A DNA stretch of 64,000 nucleotides from Ottelia alismoides (Eukaryota; Streptophyta; Magnoliopsida; Alismatales; Hydrocharitaceae), in assembly GCA_037367405.1 (NCBI GenBank), contig JAZKJV010001874.1, positions 1-64,000 of the forward strand, given 5' to 3'. The notes under the pieces are model-generated. The model was not told where the DNA came from. It ran no database searches and saw nothing but the letters and a program-made list of their open reading frames with translations. This document shows, piece after piece, positions 57,604 through 64,000 of this stretch (position 1 is the stretch's first letter; each line of letters starts with the position of its first letter). The translations under genes and the position numbers were made by a program.

Positions 57604-58906
57604 ATCCACGAGTAACTAAAAATGAAGAGGTGAAATGAGATTTGGTTCCATACCAAGATCATGAACAAATGGTGAAAATGGACCTCGACCCAACCTTTGG
57701 ATAATAGTTTGGCAGAACTCCTGTGAGAATTAGGGTTTTAAAATCAACAACCTCTAAGTTCTACACATCATTGTTACATATTCGACTAAGAAGTCATATT
57801 AGATCAATTCTCCCCCAAAGCATACTCGAACATTGAACAGTTGTCTCATGTGTGTGAAGGGTGTTAGATCTCCTCATTCGAAATGCCAAACTACCACGCA
57901 AACCTCTCCTCCAGTATCTCATCCTTGAGGAGTCCGGTATTTACTTCTAAGTTCATGTATGTGCCGGTTCAGAACGAATATGGGGGGAAGTTTTTATAAG
58001 GAGAAAAGAACTGGAATTTGACCAGTGTAGTCACATCTCTTGTGAAGCTTGGTCAGTGTAACCAAGTCTCCACCAAGATACGTGTGTTATATGAAGTTTA
58101 GACCTTTGTGTTCAATTATATATGTGGTCTTTTTGGTATAGATTTTTGGTTTCTCTACATGGATATTTTTGTCTTGACAGATATAGATTTTTTTTCGGCC
58201 GATGTTTTGAGGTCATAGAAAAATTGTGTTAGCAGCCCATTCCTTATCCGAAGCTTTATTTCAACTACTCCAACCATTAGATGTCCATGCTACCAGAAAA
58301 AAGATCCACACAGTCTTCCAACACCTCTTCTAAGTTGAGATAATCACATAGTGCTAGAGTACATATTAGTTTCCTATTCAAGAGTCGTACTCATAATGAG
58401 GTGACCAGGTTAGACACTAAGAATCAAAGTTTGAACATTGTCGTGCGGAACTTAGAAAATTAAGTCCGGGACCTGAATCTTCTAAAATTATATTTCTCAG
58501 TAACGTTCCTCTAAAAATTAAGTAGATTAAGGCCAAGTCAAGACCACTCTCGGTTCTGCTCACAACTCAGTTCAGAACCCACAGGCTTTTCACCAATACA
58601 GATGCATGAAATGACGAATGAAGTGCAGATGCATAAAGTGCAGACATTTTTAAATTTTTGTGAATATTTTTAATGGTTATACACATATTATACATATTTA
58701 AAAGTATTGTATATCTTTTACACATTTTACACGTTTTACAAAAATTACCCACTCCCCATGTTAGTTTTATATATAGAAAATACAATACCATGTAGTACAG
58801 TGCAGTGCAGAGTACGTACACAATGCAACTCACCCTCATATACTTATCATATGATAAGTATAAAAGGATGCAAAAGAAGAAGGAAGATACGTAGAAGTCA
58901 GCCCCA

Positions 58907-58922
58907 CCCCCCCCCCCCCCCC
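58907..58922. repeat. Homopolymer C run
   Basis: Sixteen consecutive C on the plus strand. Read on the minus strand it is a G run following CTAAGTATT, that is, an expanded polypurine-like motif. Confidence 0.95.
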
Positions 58923-59065
58923 AATACTTAGGCTCTTGGTCAACCTAAGTATAGAAGAGAGCAAAAATGAGGCGGTCGAGGGAGAGAGGAAGAAAGATGT
59001 GTATAAATAAGGTAGGCATTAGTCCCCCATATACTTAGAATTTTTCCTAAGTATAGAAGAAGTGC
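58923..59065 (-). repeat. Inverted polypurine-like motifs, counterpart of 380-975
   Basis: On the minus strand, CTTAGGAAAAATTCTAAGTA followed by TATGGGGG, and TATACTTAGGTTGACC then CCTAAGTATTGGGG, repeat the hairpin-plus-purine layout of the left end of the window. It lies between the degenerate protease and the candidate polypurine tract, which is where the left-edge element also carries it. Confidence 0.5.
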
Positions 59066-59974
59066 AAAGAAAAACGATTGGAATGAGATAATGTACAGAT
59101 GTTCAAGGAGATTTTCGATAAACCTCCCTGTGGGCATATGGTAGGAGGGAATAATGATGTGAAGAATGTGAATAAGAAGAAGAAGAAGATTCCCAGCCAT
59201 CATCAGAGTGATCATCAGAAGAATAGTACTATAAGGCAAAGGCTCTCCAACTATTTTTATTCTTAAGATACTCACTCGAACTGTGCTTAGTTCATGGTTA
59301 ACCAACTCAACCTCATATGATGAATATTCTTGTGAAAATTATTCGTATGGTCATATCTGATTACATCGGTACGTATACCAGACCTTGGGGAGGAATCCTC
59401 ATAATAATACATGTATATAATTATGTATTTAGTCACTTTGCTAGAACCTGAAGCAAGGAGAGGAGAAAGACTTGAGTGCTTCTTCCATCCACTAGCAATC
59501 TGACTAGAGGATGTTGGATTCTAAACTTAAATTGAGTCTGAGTCTGTGAGGTTATGGACATAGGTTCTTCATCCGATGAATCACCTTGTATATTGTATAT
59601 CTCCTATGAGGTTAGTACAAGTTTCGGGTTTATAATAGTGCGTTGAGTTGGTTTAGGCTTTGTCAGCTCAGGTGACAGATCACAGTAATGATCAAGGGAG
59701 TATGAAATGGTTGTGTCCAAATTTGGTGACATAGACATGTCTAAGTCAAGTTCATTCACCTAAATAGTAGTATCGATAGCCTCGACAGTCAGATCCTCAT
59801 GTGTCTCTCCTTGGGTTGTGTCTGGAGTCTATGGAGAGGTCTGATCCTATGGTGTTTGGCTTTGTGGCCTCATCTTGGTCACGGCTATCGATTTCCTATT
59901 TGGTTTTCTAAGGGAAGTTTGTGTAATTGAGAGTTTGGTCAATTTGGTCCAAGTTCGGGTATTTCGTATCTTGA

Positions 59975-60422
59975 GTCTCACAATCGATTGTCACTCTAGC
60001 AGAGGCTAAGAATGGATTTCCTAAAATAATGGGAGACCCCAACAACTCTCCTCAGTTTTCAATGTCTAGGACAATGAAGTTCACCCTATGTTTAACACAC
60101 TGGAAGTTCATGATGACGGAAACAATTCCTCTTGATCTTTTGGTGGATCGATTCGATGAACGATCACTGTAGTCTTCTTGAACAATTTGAGTTTGAGTTG
60201 CTTAAACACATATTTCGATAGGATGTTCAGGGTGGAGTCATCGTCAATCCAAAAATGAGTAAACTCGATGTTCTCAATTTTATAAGTGGCCCTAGTCAAC
60301 CGTTTGACTCTATGACTTTTGCTTTTTTGGATTATCACCATTGAACACGCCATAGTGATTAAATAGAACCCAGTTCTAGATCTTTTCTTGCCCAACTTCT
60401 TAGGTGATAATCGAATCTTCAT
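59975..60422 (-). pseudogene. Degenerate Ty3/gypsy-type aspartic protease region
   Basis: On the minus strand: HFWIDDDSTLNILSKYVFKQ, TTVIVHRIDPPKDQ, then after a frame change VNFIVLDIEN, a stop, LLGSPIILGNPFLASARVTI and DCET. The order and spacing match retropepsins of plant gypsy elements (a D-(D/G)-(G/S) active-site loop and a late ILG-PFL segment). The active site reads DDDS, so the usual Asp-Ser/Thr-Gly is damaged as well. An upstream open stretch (61033-61236, MGQSYTTMFQ) may be gag. No reverse transcriptase follows before the candidate 3' LTR at 57580, so the element is either deleted or non-autonomous. Confidence 0.6.
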
Positions 60423-61639
60423 AGATCTCTAAATATCGGGTATATAGTCTATGACCCTGTTTAATGGAAGCACTAAGTTTAGACTTTTACAAAATGTTTC
60501 CATTTCGGTGTTCTCTAAATTTTTAAATTTTTTTATTTTTAAATTTTTTGGTATTTTATTAAAGTCAGCAGACTAATCAGTGGATTGTTCAGGTACCTGT
60601 GGTGTTTGTATCTGAAAGTTTTGCACATGATGTGTCTCGGGTCCGCTCTGTAGGACCATCACTCCTCCTTGATTGTTAATCATTTCTTTAACCATTAGGA
60701 TGACAACATCAAGTTGTTTAGTTAAAGCATGATCTCTTCATTTAATTCGAGCAATGTAATCCTCTATTGCCTCATGTCTCGGAGATGAATAACAGAATCA
60801 TGACATGACTTCGGCACATAATCATGAGTCGAGTAAGGATTATTTTCTGTGGTCATGGTCAGGTCATGAGTCTTATTTCCTTGAATATGAATCTCACATG
60901 ATTAGTTAAAGGAAAAGTGGTCGTACTTGGGTTGAGAGTCATCAAGAGTAGTGGATGGTTCAAACCGTGAATTATCAATCGTAATTGGGAATCATGTTTC
61001 TCTTTCAAATTCGATTATGCTCATATCCATCCTCAAATTCGCTCGCTCCATTGTGTGCACATAATATCCATTTTAGTTTGCGAGAAGCTCATAACTGAAA
61101 GACTCAACCAAGGAAGAAATGGGACGTGAGGGTGCGGAGAATGATGGATGGGGAAAATCGTCTTAAAGGGAGGATTCTCCTGATATGAATATGATGACGA
61201 AGATGATTGGAACATGGTCGTGTAAGATTGACCCACAGAGTCTGGGTATGAATATCAATATCCTGACAACTTCGAAAAGGAAGGCGAAGTATGATTCACG
61301 AACCTCAATATAGATATATAAGTGCAATGAGCTTTGAATGCACACAATAAAATACACAATGTAAACCCCAAGATTCACCAACTTAACATGTTGAATGTCG
61401 TAAAAGTTCGACTGGTTATCACTTTAGTGATAAAATAATCTTTGAGTCCATGAGTCCATTACACACAGGTGTGTCGCCCTGACGCCCACATGTGGTTCTA
61501 CTAGTCCTCAATCAAATGAGTGATTTGCCTGGGCTACTGGGTTATATCACACCCCTTGAAGAAATAGTAGACAGACACACCCAAATCATCGACTATGGTC
61601 AGAGGTGAGCACTTGCAGCTCTGAAGATGTGGATTCTCG

Positions 61640-63081
61640 GTGCGTTAAAAGTGTGTTTTTTATGTGTCGTTGGTTGCACACATGAAAACCAAGGTATTCA
61701 TATAATTTTTATTCAACTACAAGATGATAGATATTAAACTATGCATAGGGCAAGTAGAGGATTGATCCATGGGGACTCATACATTTTATGCAAATTTTTT
61801 ATTCTATTTACAAGGAATTTTTCAACTTTATTGAACCAAATTAAATAATATTTTTCTTTTTATTTTCAGAGCCTTAAAACATGTTGAAATATGTTACTAG
61901 TTTCTAGACATCATAAGGATCATACATGAATTTTTTGAGAATTTTTCAAATTTTTTGCTATTTTTGATGATTTTTGGAAGTGCTACGGGCATAAGTGTAA
62001 TTATATAAGAAATTAGATGTTTGATCGTAAATAAGTAGAAAATAAAAGGCATGACTGTAATTATAAAATTTTTTAGGACAGAAGTGAAAATATGCCAACT
62101 AAAAAACTTAATGGGAAATTTGAGGAAAAGAAAAAAGTTTGATAGAATTGCAAGAAGGTCCCTAGAGGACTGAAATATATTTAAAAAACATAACAAAAAT
62201 TTTGCAATTAAGTAAAATATAAAAAATTTGAAAATGGAAAATTTTCATAACATAAATAGTTGCAATAAGGTCCAAAAAAACTAAAAAAAATCAAACAAAA
62301 TGGAAATTACGAAGGCGTCCGCAGGACCCATTCCTTCTTCCTAGAGTGATGGTTGTGGGGGCATGGAGGGAGGTAACAGCACCGAGGAGGAGGACGCAGC
62401 AGCACACAACTGTGATGATGGGGAGGAGGGTGACGGAGATACGACAGGGATGGAGGCTCACGGTGACGGCGGAGGATTAGGGCAGAAGCCCTTGATGGGT
62501 TCGGCCTTTAGTCCATCCTTGGTCACCCTCCCTCACCTTTATAGTCATATTCGAGGGAGGGGAGGGGCAGTTGTTGCAAGAGGTTGAGGCGACAGTTGTT
62601 GGGATGCACGAGGAGGAGAAGTAGTGACGATTGTCGCACGAGGATGAAGGCGGAGCGGTGCGGGCGACGCTTGGAGGTTGAAGAGTGGGGGCTGACGTCA
62701 GTGCCAACGTCCGATCCACCTTTTTTTAAATGCTGACATTAGCATGACGTCAGTTATTTTGTCGCATAGCGGATATTTTTTGCAAATGAAGAGAAAGGGG
62801 GATTGGAGTCCCTCTAGGCCTCTTCTAAGCTAGGCCCAAAAATTAAAAAATAAAATGTTAGATACTTAATATGGGCTTAGAGCCCATATTTATTAGAAAA
62901 TAAATTAATGCAATTCTCTTTTTTGTAAAGAAAATGTTTGTGGAATTTTTAGATGATTTGAAATGCAATGCATATGAAAAAAGCGAGATGAAAATTATCA
63001 CAAAATGAAAAAATGCAATTAATTTAACATTAATTTTGCTCAATAAAAGGTATAAAAACATGATAAATTGTAGATTCATCG
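61640..63081 (-). repeat. LTR-like sequence, minus strand
   Basis: It begins (C)GATGAATCTAC on the minus strand after the purine-rich GTTAAGTATGAGAGTA. It ends near 61640, where TTTTAACGCACCGAGAATCC could be a decayed tRNA primer site. A GC-rich core at about 62340-62720 resembles the cores of the other LTRs in position. Whether it is the 5' LTR of the protease-bearing element or the 3' LTR of another element to the right is undecided. Confidence 0.45.
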
Positions 63082-63101
63082 TACTCTCATACTTAACTTT
63101 T
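63082..63101 (-). other. Candidate polypurine tract, minus strand
   Basis: GGACTAGCAAAAGTTAAGTA then TGAGAGTAC leads to GATGAATC. Compare GGGGACAAGCAAAGTCAAGT at 2957 on the plus strand. Confidence 0.55.
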
Positions 63102-64000
63102 GCTAGTCCTGAGCAAAAATAATGATATACAAAGAGAAAGAAAAACAATTAGAAAATGCTCACAGAGGGTTTGCAGCAGAGCGCCCACAAAGTTATGAGA
63201 TTTTAAAGCCAAGTCTGAACAAATAACAAAGAAAGATAAGTTGACCTTTGGGTTATTAATGTGTTCGGATTCTTTATAGACTCGGGTACTCAATTCAACG
63301 GTCCTCAAGTTCTATTAATTTTAATCGGTTCCATCCTTAGGTCAAGTCAGATCATTTTGAAAAACAGATATTCTCTTTAACTTTGAGCTGAATTTGAACT
63401 ATGTGTGAAAGTTATAGCTCTTTCCAACTTACGAGACAAGTATACTATACAACCTTAAGCATAGTACTAGGAGAATCACAAAATCTAAAGCCTCTATTCT
63501 CTCTAAGTCCGGGATTATTCTCATTTCACATACATATGTCAGTAAAAGAAAATGGGTGCAAATTGTAGAGAAATTAGATTTTAAAGGGTTTTCCATAGAC
63601 CGCTTTGGTCCATTGCTCTCTTTTTTCTGTAGAGCATAACACTAGGACTCTTTGGCCACTTTTAAACTAGCAGAAACATTGGTCTGCTACTTGGCTTATT
63701 TGGTAGAGCTGGTTATTTGAGTAGATTTTTCTGTGGTATATCTTTACCTTGCAATTGTATTTTTGGAACATGCGTCCCTTATTGGGGCCTTCTTTTGGTA
63801 GAATTTTCTGGTATTGGATATCAAGAATGTACATGTAAAAAAATATGACTTTCAGTTACATGTACATGGCAAGTTTGCTGACAGATCCAAACTTAAAGAA
63901 AATAAAGTGGTTCCTGAACTTAGATCACTGAATTTTCTTTCTCAAGATTCAAAGTCACTCCCTTCCCTTGCTACAGATCGAAACAATCCCTCAAACATGC
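63102..64000 (-). other. Probable 3' internal region of a gypsy-like element
   Basis: If the polypurine tract at 63082 is real, this is the untranslated end of an element continuing past the right edge. It has no recognisable coding domain. Confidence 0.35.

Overview
The window looks like repeat-rich nuclear DNA from a flowering plant. Evidence is a plant-type early nodulin-like (phytocyanin) gene, a Ty1/copia element primed by initiator tRNA-Met, a plant-type RTE LINE, long Ty3/gypsy-like LTRs, hAT miniature elements and a captured PPR-gene fragment. I cannot name the species; a monocot is possible but only a guess. I found one probable host gene, the two-exon early nodulin-like gene at 16343-16973 (minus). 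Nearly everything else I can interpret is transposable-element DNA.

Layout. 1-6.7 kb: 3' part of a gypsy-like LTR retrotransposon (internal region, polypurine tract, 3.7-kb LTR). 6.7-12.3 kb: AT-rich DNA with tandem repeats and no recognisable gene. 12.37-15.59 kb: nearly full-length, degenerate RTE LINE on the minus strand inside a 15-bp target duplication. 16.3-17.0 kb: early nodulin-like gene. 17.88-19.0 kb: hAT-like element. 19.3-31.94 kb: a cluster of twelve terminal-inverted-repeat elements, most of them abutting (TA)n microsatellites. It includes a head-to-head pair carrying fragments of a pentatricopeptide-repeat (PPR) gene, one of them interrupted by a hAT miniature element with a perfect 8-bp duplication. 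32-34.6 kb: AT-rich, nothing recognised. 34.68-45.43 kb: a complete, apparently young Ty1/copia element with about 2.5-kb LTRs, disabled by one frameshift and one in-frame stop. 45.86-49.51 kb: a solo LTR of the same family as the LTR at 2985. 49.5-64 kb: diverged, mostly minus-strand gypsy-like LTR and internal pieces, including a degenerate aspartic protease domain near 60 kb.

Most noteworthy is the 19.3-31.9 kb cluster. Several element families with different termini sit in (TA)n tracts, and three of them share an internal inverted repeat whose two arms have changed in a paired way. No transposase is visible, so the elements would depend on an enzyme encoded elsewhere. The second theme is a set of long LTRs that keep paired W-box-like and G-box-like palindromes despite strong divergence.

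Limits: element ends were read by eye from repeats, TG...CA ends and target duplications; family assignments rest on remembered family features and no search was run.
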